Assembly (NCBI GenBank): GCA_026646655.1 | Contig: JAPKHT010000005.1 | Span: forward strand, 1 to 64,000 | Reading direction: 5' to 3' | Origin: JADLBR01 sp020847615 | GTDB taxonomy: Bacteria > Verrucomicrobiota > Verrucomicrobiia > JADLBR01 | DNA: 64,000 nucleotides | Shown: in pieces, positions 18,251 to 26,127 of the stretch | Layout: each line of letters opens with the position of its first letter | How positions within the stretch are numbered: the first letter of the stretch is position 1 | Notes under the pieces: model-generated | Database searches by the model: none | The model's input: the letters and a program-made list of their open reading frames with translations, nothing else | What the model was told of the DNA's origin: nothing | Made by a program: the position numbers and the translations under genes

Positions 18251-18251
18251 C

Positions 18252-19109
18252 CTACTGTGGTCTCCGTAGCCCGAGGCGTGTCGCGCGCGCATCCGACAGG
18301 AATGCCGTGAGGCTCTGCCCCCGGGAGAGGGCGGTTTGTACAGCATCCAGCTCTGATCGCAAGGCCCGTATGGCGTCGGCGACGGCGGGGCCGTTCGCTT
18401 GCAGGATCTCGTCCCACATCGTGGCCGAGCCCATGGCGACGCGCGTGGAGTCGCGGAAACCCGGGCCGGCGAGTTCGAGCGAGCCCGGGTCGGCGCCCGT
18501 GGCGGCCCGCACCAGCGAGGCGGCGGCGATATGGGGCAGATGGCTGACCAGCGCGACGGCGCGGTCGTGGGCCTCGGGGGAGAGCTGGAACAGGCGGCAA
18601 CCCAGGGAGGACCAGAGGCCGGAGATCCGGGCGACGGCCGCCGGGTCGCTGCGCGGCGTGGGCGTGATGATGCAGGCGGCGTCCTGGAAGAGGTCGGCCC
18701 TGGCATGCCGGATCCCGGCCTGATCGCCCCCGGCCATCGGGTGGCTGCCGATGAAGTGCGCGACGGGGAGAAGGATGGGCTCGAGGCGCGCGACGACCGG
18801 TGCCTTGACGCTGCCGACATCCGTCACAACGGCCCCCTGTTTGAGGTGGGGGCGGATGGCCGAGGCGAGGTCTGGCATCGATCCGATAGGGGTGCACAGG
18901 ATGACGACGTCGGCGCCGCCCACGATTTCGGCCAGGTCGGTCGAGGCCCTGGCGGCGGGGCAGCATTCGCGCAGCTCATCGATGGCCGAGTCCCTGCGGG
19001 CCCAGACGCGCACGGGGGCGGGCCGCCCGGCAAGCGCGAGGGCGAGCGAACCGCCGAGGAGGCCGGGTCCGACTATGGCCACGGTGTCGCTGGCGGATTC
19101 CCTATTCAC
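18252..19109 (-). CDS. tyrA: Prephenate/arogenate dehydrogenase
   Basis: A 285-residue NAD(P)-dependent dehydrogenase making 4-hydroxyphenylpyruvate or tyrosine from prephenate or arogenate. The Rossmann loop is Gly-Pro-Gly-Leu-Leu-Gly-Gly-Ser (residues 14-21). The active-site segment Gly-Ser-His-Pro-Met-Ala-Gly-Gly and the helical dimerisation domain with Leu-Val-Ser-His-Leu-Pro-His fit the family. The start is GTG 19109. It sits between hisC and aroA, the same order seen in proteobacterial aromatic amino acid operons. Prephenate or arogenate preference cannot be decided by eye. Confidence 0.95.
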   Translation of the reverse strand: MNRESASDTVAIVGPGLLGGSLALALAGRPAPVRVWARRDSAIDELRECCPAARASTDLAEIVGGADVVILCTPIGSMPDLASAIRPHLKQGAVVTDVGSVKAPVVARLEPILLPVAHFIGSHPMAGGDQAGIRHARADLFQDAACIITPTPRSDPAAVARISGLWSSLGCRLFQLSPEAHDRAVALVSHLPHIAAASLVRAATGADPGSLELAGPGFRDSTRVAMGSATMWDEILQANGPAVADAIRALRSELDAVQTALSRGQSLTAFLSDARATRLGLRRPQ

Positions 19110-19124
19110 CGGATGTCGGGTTCC

Positions 19125-20261
19125 CTATTCGCCCGGGGTCGGGGCGGGGGTGGCGATCTCTGGCCGACCGAGGACCTGGGCGAGCGCATCGAGGAAGCGG
19201 TCCATCTGGGCGGGAGTGCCGATGGAGACGCGGATCCATTCGGGGAGCTTGTAGCCATCCATGGGGCGGACGATCACCCCCTTGCGCAGGAGCGCCTCGA
19301 ACGTGGGCCGCCCTCGCCCGACGCGCATCAGCACAAAATTTGCCGAGGAGGGGACGAATTCGATTTTCGCTGAGGCGAGGTGAGCCTCGAGGCGGCGGCG
19401 GCCATCGTCGACGATCTCCCTGGTGCGGCGCTGGTGTTCGGTGTCGGCGATGGACGCGAGGGCGGCGGCCTGCGCCATGGCGTTGGCGTTGAATGGCTGA
19501 CGCGCGCGCTGCAGCCATTGTGCGATGCGCGCCGGCATGAGGCCGTAGCCGATGCGGAGGCCGGCGAGGCCCTGGCTCTTGGAGAAGGTGCGCATGACTA
19601 CGGCGTTGCGCCCGTCCCGGACGTAGGCGAGGCAATCGGGGGGGTCGGCCATGAACTCGTAGTAGGCCTCGTCGAAGATGGCCACGACGTGGTTGGGCAG
19701 GCGCTCCATGAAGTCGTCGAGTTCCTCCTGGCTGACCCGGGTCCCCGTGGGGTTGTTGGGGTTCGCGACAAAGATGAGGCGGGTGGCGGGCGTGATGGCG
19801 CGGAGCATGGCGCGGAGGTCGTGGCGGAAGCCGGGGTCGGGCACCTCGACGCAGCGGGCGCCGAAGAGTTCGGACATGAGCTTGTAGACCACGAAGGCGT
19901 GCTCGGCGGCGATGGTCTCGGCACCGGGGGTGAGGAAGCAATGGCCGAGCAGCTCGATGATCTCGTTGGAGCCATTGCCGAGGACGATGTTCTCGATCGC
20001 CATGTCATTGGCCGCCGCGATGGCCCTGCGGAGGTGGTAGCCGCCACCGTCGGGGTAGAGATGGGCCTGGGCGGCCGCCTCCCGCATCGAGGCGAGCGCC
20101 ATGGGGGAGGGGCCGATGGGGTTCTCGTTCGATGCGAGCTTGACGATCTGGGCGGGATCGAGGCCGAGTTCGCGCGCCGTCTCGTCGATGGGTTTACCCG
20201 TCTCGTATGGGTGGAGCGCGCGCAACCAGGCGTTCACCGGGGGCATGTCAGTGTCTTGCAT
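19125..20261 (-). CDS. hisC: Histidinol-phosphate/aromatic aminotransferase
   Basis: A 378-residue fold-type I PLP enzyme. It shows Leu-Ala-Ser-Asn-Glu-Asn-Pro-Ile-Gly-Pro-Ser, Asn-Pro-Asn-Asn-Pro-Thr-Gly, Asp-Glu-Ala-Tyr-Tyr-Glu-Phe and the Schiff-base lysine in Phe-Ser-Lys-Ser-Gln-Gly-Leu-Ala-Gly-Leu-Arg-Ile-Gly-Tyr-Gly (near residue 225-240). HisC-family proteins next to tyrA and aroA commonly transaminate phenylpyruvate, hydroxyphenylpyruvate or prephenate, so an aromatic role is at least as likely here as histidine synthesis. ATG 20261 lies inside the 3' end of the DUF2752 gene (14-bp overlap). Confidence 0.92.
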   Translation of the reverse strand: MQDTDMPPVNAWLRALHPYETGKPIDETARELGLDPAQIVKLASNENPIGPSPMALASMREAAAQAHLYPDGGGYHLRRAIAAANDMAIENIVLGNGSNEIIELLGHCFLTPGAETIAAEHAFVVYKLMSELFGARCVEVPDPGFRHDLRAMLRAITPATRLIFVANPNNPTGTRVSQEELDDFMERLPNHVVAIFDEAYYEFMADPPDCLAYVRDGRNAVVMRTFSKSQGLAGLRIGYGLMPARIAQWLQRARQPFNANAMAQAAALASIADTEHQRRTREIVDDGRRRLEAHLASAKIEFVPSSANFVLMRVGRGRPTFEALLRKGVIVRPMDGYKLPEWIRVSIGTPAQMDRFLDALAQVLGRPEIATPAPTPGE

Positions 20262-20799
20262 TGGAGGGACGGAGTCTATCGGGTGCGGTGGCCAGCGAAA
20301 GCGAAAAGGGGAAGGTTCCGGCGGTCGCGATATCGCCCCATCCGGCCGCGGTGGCCCATGATCGAAGCAACTCGGGCTTGGGCTTCGCCACGGCGCCCCG
20401 GACGTGCAGGATCCAGTGGAGAACCAACAGGACGGCAAGCGCGATCAGCCATCGGGAGCGCAGGGCCGGTGGGGGCGGCAGGCGCCGTCCGGCGGCGACT
20501 TCCAAGGCGGTTCGCGCGACGAGGCCGAGGAGCAGGGCGCCCGCGGGAAATGCCAGGGGGTTCAGATACCAGGCCATTGCCCAGTCGAGGCGCAGCACGT
20601 GGTGGATGGCGCGCGTGAGGCCGCAGAATGGGCAAGGCAGGCCCGTCAACCACAGGAAGGGGCAGGCGCGAAATCGCAGGGGGAGTTCGCCGGGTTCCAC
20701 CGCGGCCAGCAGGGCCGCTGCCACCGCGGCCAGGCAGAGCGCGAGGAACCGGGACCGGCGGCCTGGCGCGTCCAAACGGGTGCCGGGCCGCGTGCGCAT
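20248..20799 (-). CDS. DUF2752 membrane protein
   Basis: A 183-residue membrane protein with the DUF2752 signature Cys-Pro-Phe-Cys-Gly-Leu-Thr-Arg-Ala, a short motif in a loop between two hydrophobic segments. Two more hydrophobic helices follow. The family is widespread in PVC bacteria and Bacteroidetes and has no established function. ATG 20799 has a GGCAGG-like ribosome binding site; a GTG at 20832 would add 11 residues. The 3' end overlaps hisC by 14 bp, making it the first gene of the aromatic operon by position, though a functional link is not evident. Confidence 0.8.
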   Translation of the reverse strand: MRTRPGTRLDAPGRRSRFLALCLAAVAAALLAAVEPGELPLRFRACPFLWLTGLPCPFCGLTRAIHHVLRLDWAMAWYLNPLAFPAGALLLGLVARTALEVAAGRRLPPPPALRSRWLIALAVLLVLHWILHVRGAVAKPKPELLRSWATAAGWGDIATAGTFPFSLSLATAPDRLRPSNARH

Positions 20800-20895
20800 G
20801 ACCACAGCCTGCCCGATTTGGGCGCCCGTCACAAGGGGGCGGTCCCGGCGCCGTCCGCCGCCGCGGGCCGGCCGCGAGAATCCGATAAAGGGGGC

Positions 20896-20923
20896 TTGCG
20901 TTTGGCCCGTTGGATCGTATAAG
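20896..20923 (+). promoter_or_regulatory. Candidate sigma-70-type promoter of korAB
   Basis: TTGCGT (20896-20901) and TATAAG (20918-20923) with a 16-bp spacer lie directly before the korA ATG at 20939. Transcription would start near 20930, leaving a leader of only about 9 bases and no Shine-Dalgarno sequence, so korA may be nearly leaderless. Confidence 0.4.
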
Positions 20924-20938
20924 CCCTTCTGCTACCTC

Positions 20939-22714
20939 ATGGTTGAAGATCTCATTTTAGCGATGGCGGGTTCGGGCGGCGACGGGGTCGTGTCCGCGGG
21001 CGAGTCGCTCCTGTCCGCGGCCGCCGCCGACGGATACGGCGCGATGCTGACGAAGAGTTTCGGCTCGCAGATACGGGGGGGCGAATCGTCGTGTCGCCTG
21101 CGGGTGTCGACGCGGCCCGTGCTGAACCCGGGCGGGGTGGTGGATGTGGCGGTGGCGTTCAACTGGGAGCACTTCTTGCGGTTCGGCGCGGAGATACCCG
21201 TGGGTCCCCGGAGCATCGTCATCTACGAGGAGGCGACGGGGGTCGCGCCGGGCGACATACCTCTCGGGGGCGTGTGTCCCGCCGAGGTGGTGGCGGCGCC
21301 GATCGACCGGATCGCGGCGGAGTCCTCGGGCAAGCTGCGCGCGAAGAACACCGTGGTCATGGGGCTGTTGTGCGGCTGGTTTGGGTTGGCCGAAGCGGGC
21401 GTCCTGAGAGGCATGCGCAAGAAATTCGCGTCCAAGGGCGCGGATGTCCTCGAGGCCAACGAGCGGGCATTCCAGGCGGGCATTGAGTTCTCGCGGTCGC
21501 ATCCGCTGAAGGAGGACAGGCGGTTGATCGAGGCGCCGGGCGGGTCCCAGAAGGTCCTCATCGACGGGAATGATATCTGCGCGGCGGCGGCGATCTTTGC
21601 GGGATGCCGATTTTTTGGCGGCTATCCGATAACGCCGTCGTCGGAGATCATGCAATTTTTCAGCCGCGAGGTCTTCAAGTACGGCGGATCGATCCTGCAG
21701 GCGGAGGATGAGATCGCCGGGATCGGGGCGGTGGTGGGCGCCTCATTCGCGGGCGCGAAGGCGATGACGGCGACATCGGGACCGGGCCTTTCGCTGAAGA
21801 CGGAGATCCTCGGGCTGGCGACCATCGCGGAGTTGCCGCTGGTTTGCGTGAACGTGCAGCGCGGCGGGCCGTCGACGGGGCTGCCCACCAAGAGCGAGCA
21901 GTCGGACCTGTTCGCGGCGGCGTTTTCCGCGCATGGCGACGTCGTGAGGCCGGTGCTGGCGCCGGTGGGCGTGGAGGACATGTTCGGGGTCACGGTGGAG
22001 GCATTCAACATCGCCGAGGAGTACCAGACGCCGGTGATCGTGCTATCCGACCAGGATATAGCGCAGCGCAAGGAGGCGATCGACCCGATCGATACGGGCA
22101 GGTTCCGGGTCGTGGAGCGCCGGCGGCCCACGGCGGAGGAACTGGAAGGCTACGCGCGGTTCCAGATGACCGAGAGCGGCGTGAGCCCGATTAGCCATCC
22201 CGGGATGCGCGGCGGAGAATATCTGGCATCGGGCATCGAGCATGACGAGCGGGGCGCGCCGTCGGTCAACGGGGCGGTGCACGCCCGGATGAACGAGAAG
22301 CGATTTCGCAAATTCGGGCCCCTGCAGCGGAGGGAGGATCTCTTCGACCACGCCGGGCCCGATGACGCGCCGCTTGGGCTGATCGCGTGGGGCAGCGTGG
22401 CCGGGATCGTGCGCGAGGGGGTGGAGCGGGCGATCGCCGAGGGCGCCGCGGTGAAGCTGCTGGTGCCCAGGCTGCTCTATCCCGTGGCGGCGCCGATCTA
22501 CGGGGCGTTCTTCCGGTCGATGTCGCGCTGCGTCGTGATCGAGCAATCGCACCAGGGGCAATTGCACAAGCTGCTCCGCATGTGGGTCCCGGTCCCGGGG
22601 GCGTTCGAGTCGGTCGCGAAGGATGGCTCGAATCCATTCTCGCCCGAGGAGGTGCATTCCATCATTCGGGCGAGGGCCATCTCTGGGACCGGGGGGCGCA
22701 ACGGTGACTCCTGA
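20939..22714 (+). CDS. korA: 2-oxoacid:ferredoxin oxidoreductase, fused gamma-alpha subunit
   Basis: A 591-residue KorA-type protein. Residues 1 to about 185 are the gamma domain (Ala-Gly-Ser-Gly-Gly-Asp-Gly-Val, Ser-Gln-Ile-Arg-Gly-Gly-Glu-Ser). The rest is the alpha part with Gly-Tyr-Pro-Ile-Thr-Pro-Ser-Ser-Glu-Ile, Ala-Glu-Asp-Glu-Ile-Ala and Thr-Ser-Gly-Pro-Gly-Leu-Ser-Leu-Lys. With KorB it forms a CoA-dependent 2-oxoglutarate (or related 2-oxoacid):ferredoxin oxidoreductase, running oxidatively in the TCA cycle or reductively. The open frame extends upstream to about 20207, but that part is intergenic and antisense to hisC. KorB follows after 9 bp. Confidence 0.93.
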   Translation: MVEDLILAMAGSGGDGVVSAGESLLSAAAADGYGAMLTKSFGSQIRGGESSCRLRVSTRPVLNPGGVVDVAVAFNWEHFLRFGAEIPVGPRSIVIYEEATGVAPGDIPLGGVCPAEVVAAPIDRIAAESSGKLRAKNTVVMGLLCGWFGLAEAGVLRGMRKKFASKGADVLEANERAFQAGIEFSRSHPLKEDRRLIEAPGGSQKVLIDGNDICAAAAIFAGCRFFGGYPITPSSEIMQFFSREVFKYGGSILQAEDEIAGIGAVVGASFAGAKAMTATSGPGLSLKTEILGLATIAELPLVCVNVQRGGPSTGLPTKSEQSDLFAAAFSAHGDVVRPVLAPVGVEDMFGVTVEAFNIAEEYQTPVIVLSDQDIAQRKEAIDPIDTGRFRVVERRRPTAEELEGYARFQMTESGVSPISHPGMRGGEYLASGIEHDERGAPSVNGAVHARMNEKRFRKFGPLQRREDLFDHAGPDDAPLGLIAWGSVAGIVREGVERAIAEGAAVKLLVPRLLYPVAAPIYGAFFRSMSRCVVIEQSHQGQLHKLLRMWVPVPGAFESVAKDGSNPFSPEEVHSIIRARAISGTGGRNGDS

Positions 22715-22723
22715 GGCGATGCC

Positions 22724-23722
22724 ATGAGTGACGCGAACGAACACGACGGTCCATGCTGCGACTCTCCCTGCGAGTGCGCCGAGCAGATCTTCACGGCGAA
22801 GGATTACCGCAGCGACCTCAAGCCGATCTGGTGCCCCGGCTGCGGCGACTTCGGGGTCCTGACGGCGCTGCATCGGGCGCTGGCGACCATCGGTCGCCCG
22901 CCTCACGAGATCGCGCTGGTCTCTGGGATCGGATGCTCGAGCCGGATACCGGGCTACACGACGGTCTATGGCTTTAACTCGGTGCACGGGCGCGCGCTGC
23001 CGATCGCGCAGGGCATCAAGCTGGCGAACCCGGAGCTCCTGGTCCTGGTGGCGGGTGGCGATGGCGACGGGTTCTCGATCGGCGGGGGACACGTGCCGCA
23101 CGCGATCCGGCGGAACATCGATCTCACCTACATCGTGATGGACAACCAGATCTACGGGTTGACCAAGGGTCAGCTCTCGCCGACCTCGCGGCGCGGTTCG
23201 CGGACGGCATCGTCGACGCTCGGCAGCCTCGAGGATCCGGTGAATCCGCTGTTATACGCGCTGGCCTATGGCGCGGGGTTCGTGGCGCAGGGGGCGCCCT
23301 CGGATCTCGAGGGGCTGACGCAGTTGATCGTGGAGGGCATCCGCTATCCGGGGTTCGCGTTCGTCAACGTGCAGTCGCCCTGCGTGACGTTTGGCGAGGA
23401 GGACACCCAGCTGAAGACTCAGAAGAACCGCATGGTCAAGCTTGCGGACATGGGGCATGACCCGGCGAACAAGCTGCGGGCCATGGAGCTGGCCCAGGAA
23501 TACGGCGAGAGCCTGCACCTGGGCGTTTTTTACCGGAACCCCTCGCCCCCGTCGGCGTACTCGGACGAAGTGCGCCGCCGGCAGGAGGAGCAGGCGGCGA
23601 GGGCGCTCCCGCCGGGGCGCATCCTCGACATGTTCAGGCAGGGCGAAAAGGGCAAAGCGCCCGCCGCGGTGGTCGCGATGGCGTCCGCGCCCAATGGCGG
23701 CACCACGCACGCCGAGGACTGA
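22724..23722 (+). CDS. korB: 2-oxoacid:ferredoxin oxidoreductase, beta subunit
   Basis: A 332-residue TPP-binding partner of KorA. It has Trp-Cys-Pro-Gly-Cys-Gly-Asp-Phe-Gly (about residues 36-44), the TPP/Mg motif Gly-Asp-Gly-Asp-Gly and a Gly-Ile-Gly-Cys-Ser-Ser segment, as in other KorB proteins. The N-terminal 20 residues hold four extra Cys (Cys-Cys...Cys-Glu-Cys), not typical of KorB; whether they bind metal is unknown. The gene ends at the start of the repeat-filled gap. Confidence 0.93.
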   Translation: MSDANEHDGPCCDSPCECAEQIFTAKDYRSDLKPIWCPGCGDFGVLTALHRALATIGRPPHEIALVSGIGCSSRIPGYTTVYGFNSVHGRALPIAQGIKLANPELLVLVAGGDGDGFSIGGGHVPHAIRRNIDLTYIVMDNQIYGLTKGQLSPTSRRGSRTASSTLGSLEDPVNPLLYALAYGAGFVAQGAPSDLEGLTQLIVEGIRYPGFAFVNVQSPCVTFGEEDTQLKTQKNRMVKLADMGHDPANKLRAMELAQEYGESLHLGVFYRNPSPPSAYSDEVRRRQEEQAARALPPGRILDMFRQGEKGKAPAAVVAMASAPNGGTTHAED

Positions 23723-23806
23723 CTCGAAGGTTGCCGCATCGCTTCCCGTGGCCGAACGCGTGCGCGTTTGGCCGCCAATCGCCCGAGCCGATCGGCTACA
23801 TTTTCT
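23723..23806 (+). repeat. Palindromic repeat, family A copy 1
   Basis: An 84-bp copy immediately after korB. Family A has a left part (CTCGAAAATTGCCGC...CTTCCCGT), a hairpin with core CCGAACGCGTAAGCGTTTGG and a second hairpin near CCTCACGG ending in CGGCTACATTTTC. This copy carries GTGGCC...GCGCGTTTGG in the core and a diverged second hairpin. It lies between korB and the convergent AraC gene. Confidence 0.75.
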
Positions 23807-24054
23807 GCGTCGGCGGTCCGGCGCCTGCCGGATGGGATTTAGCTCGAAAATGCCGTTGGCTCGCACATAGCGGCCCGGGGACGGTCCGCACTCCACGGGC
23901 CTTCGGCCGAAATCAGGCGAAACCCCGGGGCCATGGCGGCGCCCGGTTTCGCGCGTAGCGCGGTGGAGTGCGGTGCGTCCTCGCACCGCTTTGCGCCGAA
24001 GCGGGTGAGGAATTTTCATCCCTCGGTGGTCCGGCAGCCGCCGGACCAGGCGGG
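23807..24054. repeat. Repeat-filled convergent gap (families B and D)
   Basis: Between korB and the AraC regulator gene lies a mosaic of repeats and no gene. Family D fragments with the GGTCCGGC...GCCGGA hairpin are at 23811-23851 and 24028-24063, the second followed by GGCGGGCTACAATTT. Family B (about 23880-24000) contains CACTCCACGGGCCTTCGG and, further on, GTGGAGTGCGGTGCGTCC paired with TCGCACCGCTTT. The last few bases overlap the 3' end of the AraC gene. Confidence 0.6.
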
Positions 24055-25089
24055 CTACAATTTCCCGATCCGGCGGATTCCGGTTTCCCTCCTTGGCGAA
24101 CGGCCGAAATGCCGTTTGAAGGCGGTGGCAAAATATTGGCCCGTGGCGAATCCGCATGCGTCCGCGATCTGCTTGATCGGCATCTCGGGATGATCGCGCA
24201 GGAGGCACGCGCCGCGCGCGAGGCGGAGGCGGTTGAGGAAGGCGAGGGGCGTCTCGTTGGTGAGTTCCCTGCAGTACCGCGTGAACGCGGTGGGGCCGAG
24301 GCCGCACTGGCGCGCCATGTCCGGGACCGTCCACTGCCGCGCCAACTGGGCGACGTCGCGCCCCAGCTCATCGAGGAAGATCTCGACGGTGCGCTCGCTG
24401 GACGTGAGGGATTCGTCCAGCCGCGGCCTGTGGCGGCGCAGGAGCTCCAGCAACAGGACGAGCAGCTCGTTGATCAGCACGCACAGGCGTGAGCCGGGGG
24501 GCGCGGATTGGGCGGAATCGATCGCGCGGGCCATGCCGTCGAAACACTGGCGGATGCCGGGGCCGGCGGCCCAGACGGGAACCTCCTGGTGGCGCAGGAG
24601 GCGGGTGAGCTCGGCGAGATCCTCGCGGGTGAGGATGATCCACGACGGCCAGCGCCACGGCTGATTGGGATGACGGACGCCGACGTCGAGGATGAGCCAG
24701 TGGAGGCGCCCGGGCCCGACGCACGGGTCGCCGACACGGTGCGGTTGCCATGGCCGGGTGATGGTCAAAGCGCCCGGACGGAGGGTCTCCCTGGGATGGC
24801 CCTCGACGGCGAACGCGACGCGCCCGGACTCGAGGAAGGCGAGCTCGAGGCCCTCGTTGCGATGCCAGTCCAGTCCCCAGTCCTGGGGGGCCGGGGCGTC
24901 CCAGTACCCGATGCTGCAGACGCCCCGGAGTTGGCCGGAGGGCAAGCGTCGCCCGGGGTACTGGAAGCGCGCGAGGGCGCGCAGCCGCACCGCGTTGGCC
25001 CGCTCGGCGCGGACGAGGGGCTCGCAGGCGTCGGCCGCATAGGTGTGGCCGCGATCGCGGTAGACGGCGCCCCGGGTCTTAGCGCGCAT
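24055..25089 (-). CDS. AraC-family transcriptional regulator
   Basis: A 344-residue regulator. The N-terminal 150 residues form a cupin-like sensing domain (Trp-His-Arg-Asn-Glu-Gly-Leu-Glu-Leu-Ala-Phe, Pro-Trp-Gln-Pro-His-Arg). The C-terminal 100 residues carry two helix-turn-helix motifs, the second Pro-Ile-Lys-Gln-Ile-Ala-Asp-Ala-Cys-Gly-Phe-Ala-Thr-Gly-Gln-Tyr-Phe. ATG 25089 has GAAGGA eight bases upstream; a TTG at 25095 is an alternative. It is divergent from the isomerase and dehydrogenase genes starting at 25209, so it is the best candidate for their sugar-responsive control. Confidence 0.9.
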   Translation of the reverse strand: MRAKTRGAVYRDRGHTYAADACEPLVRAERANAVRLRALARFQYPGRRLPSGQLRGVCSIGYWDAPAPQDWGLDWHRNEGLELAFLESGRVAFAVEGHPRETLRPGALTITRPWQPHRVGDPCVGPGRLHWLILDVGVRHPNQPWRWPSWIILTREDLAELTRLLRHQEVPVWAAGPGIRQCFDGMARAIDSAQSAPPGSRLCVLINELLVLLLELLRRHRPRLDESLTSSERTVEIFLDELGRDVAQLARQWTVPDMARQCGLGPTAFTRYCRELTNETPLAFLNRLRLARGACLLRDHPEMPIKQIADACGFATGQYFATAFKRHFGRSPRRETGIRRIGKL

Positions 25090-25208
25090 GTTCAAAATCC
25101 TTCACTGAACGACATTGCACCAAAACGGGCTGGCGGCGCAAGCGCGCGGGGTGGAGAGTGATTGGGTCCGGGCGCCGCGTCGGCGTTTGGCGCGGAAGGA
25201 GAAGCGAC

Positions 25209-26033
25209 ATGGCGAAGGTGGCGATAGGGATCAACATGGAGTTCGTGCGGCACGACGACAAGTCGTTCGAGTGGGGCGTGGCGAAGGCCGCGGAACTCGG
25301 GTACGAGTACATCGAGCCGATGGTGCACTGGGGCCGGGAACTGCTGAGCGAGGCGGGATACTTCCACAGCGTGTCGATGCTGGACGACCCGCTGCGGCTG
25401 CGGCGCGCCTGCGAGAAGCACGGCGTGAAGATGTCGGGCCTGAGCGCGCACACCCCGCTGTGCAAGCCGGAGATCGGTGTCGAGTACCTGAAGCAGGCGG
25501 TGCGGTTTGCGGCGGAGGCGGGGGCTCCGGTGGTGAATACCGACGAGGGGCCGAAGCCCGATTGGACGACGTCGGCGGAGGACCATGTCCTGATGCGGTA
25601 CACGCTCGCGGAGGCGGCGAAGGCGGCCGAGCCGCGCGGCATCCTGATCGGGATCGAGCCGCACCAGCAGTACAGCAAGACGCCCGAGGGCCTCGACCGC
25701 ATCCAGGGGCTTGTCGATTCCCCCGCGGTGGGGATCAATTTCGACACGGGCAACAGCTACCTCGGCGGACAGGATCCGATCGCCTGGCTGGAGCGCGTGC
25801 TGGACCGGCTGGTGCACCTTCACGCGAAAGACATCTCGGTGGCGCAGTCCGCCGCCGAGCGGGGCAAGGTGACGGGGACGCCCGTGGGCTGCGCCTGCGG
25901 CGAGGGGGTCATCGACTGGGCCAAGGTGATAGCGATCTGCAAGAAGGCGCCGCGGGACATCGTGCTGTCGGTCGAATGCGGGACAGTCGATCAGGCGGCG
26001 AGGAGTATCGGGTACCTGAGGCGCTTGATGTAG
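25209..26033 (+). CDS. Sugar phosphate isomerase/epimerase-like TIM-barrel protein
   Basis: A 274-residue AP-endonuclease-2/xylose-isomerase-like TIM barrel. It has metal-ligand positions such as Ile-Glu-Pro-Met-Val-His, Gly-Ile-Glu-Pro-His-Gln, Asn-Phe-Asp-Thr-Gly-Asn, His-Leu-His-Ala-Lys-Asp and the terminal Ser-Val-Glu-Cys. Such enzymes interconvert keto- and aldo-sugars, inosose or related polyols. ATG 25209 follows an AAGGAG site. It begins the plus-strand cluster divergent from the AraC gene and is followed by a Gfo/Idh dehydrogenase, a frequent pairing for rare sugar or inositol breakdown. The substrate is unknown. Confidence 0.85.
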   Translation: MAKVAIGINMEFVRHDDKSFEWGVAKAAELGYEYIEPMVHWGRELLSEAGYFHSVSMLDDPLRLRRACEKHGVKMSGLSAHTPLCKPEIGVEYLKQAVRFAAEAGAPVVNTDEGPKPDWTTSAEDHVLMRYTLAEAAKAAEPRGILIGIEPHQQYSKTPEGLDRIQGLVDSPAVGINFDTGNSYLGGQDPIAWLERVLDRLVHLHAKDISVAQSAAERGKVTGTPVGCACGEGVIDWAKVIAICKKAPRDIVLSVECGTVDQAARSIGYLRRLM

Positions 26034-26127
26034 CCGCGCCGGTGACGGCGCGGTGCGCGCGGGACCGGCGATTTTGAACAGAAGGCAGCGGAGACAGCGA
26101 AGGGTGGAATCAGGAGAGGATCGAGTT

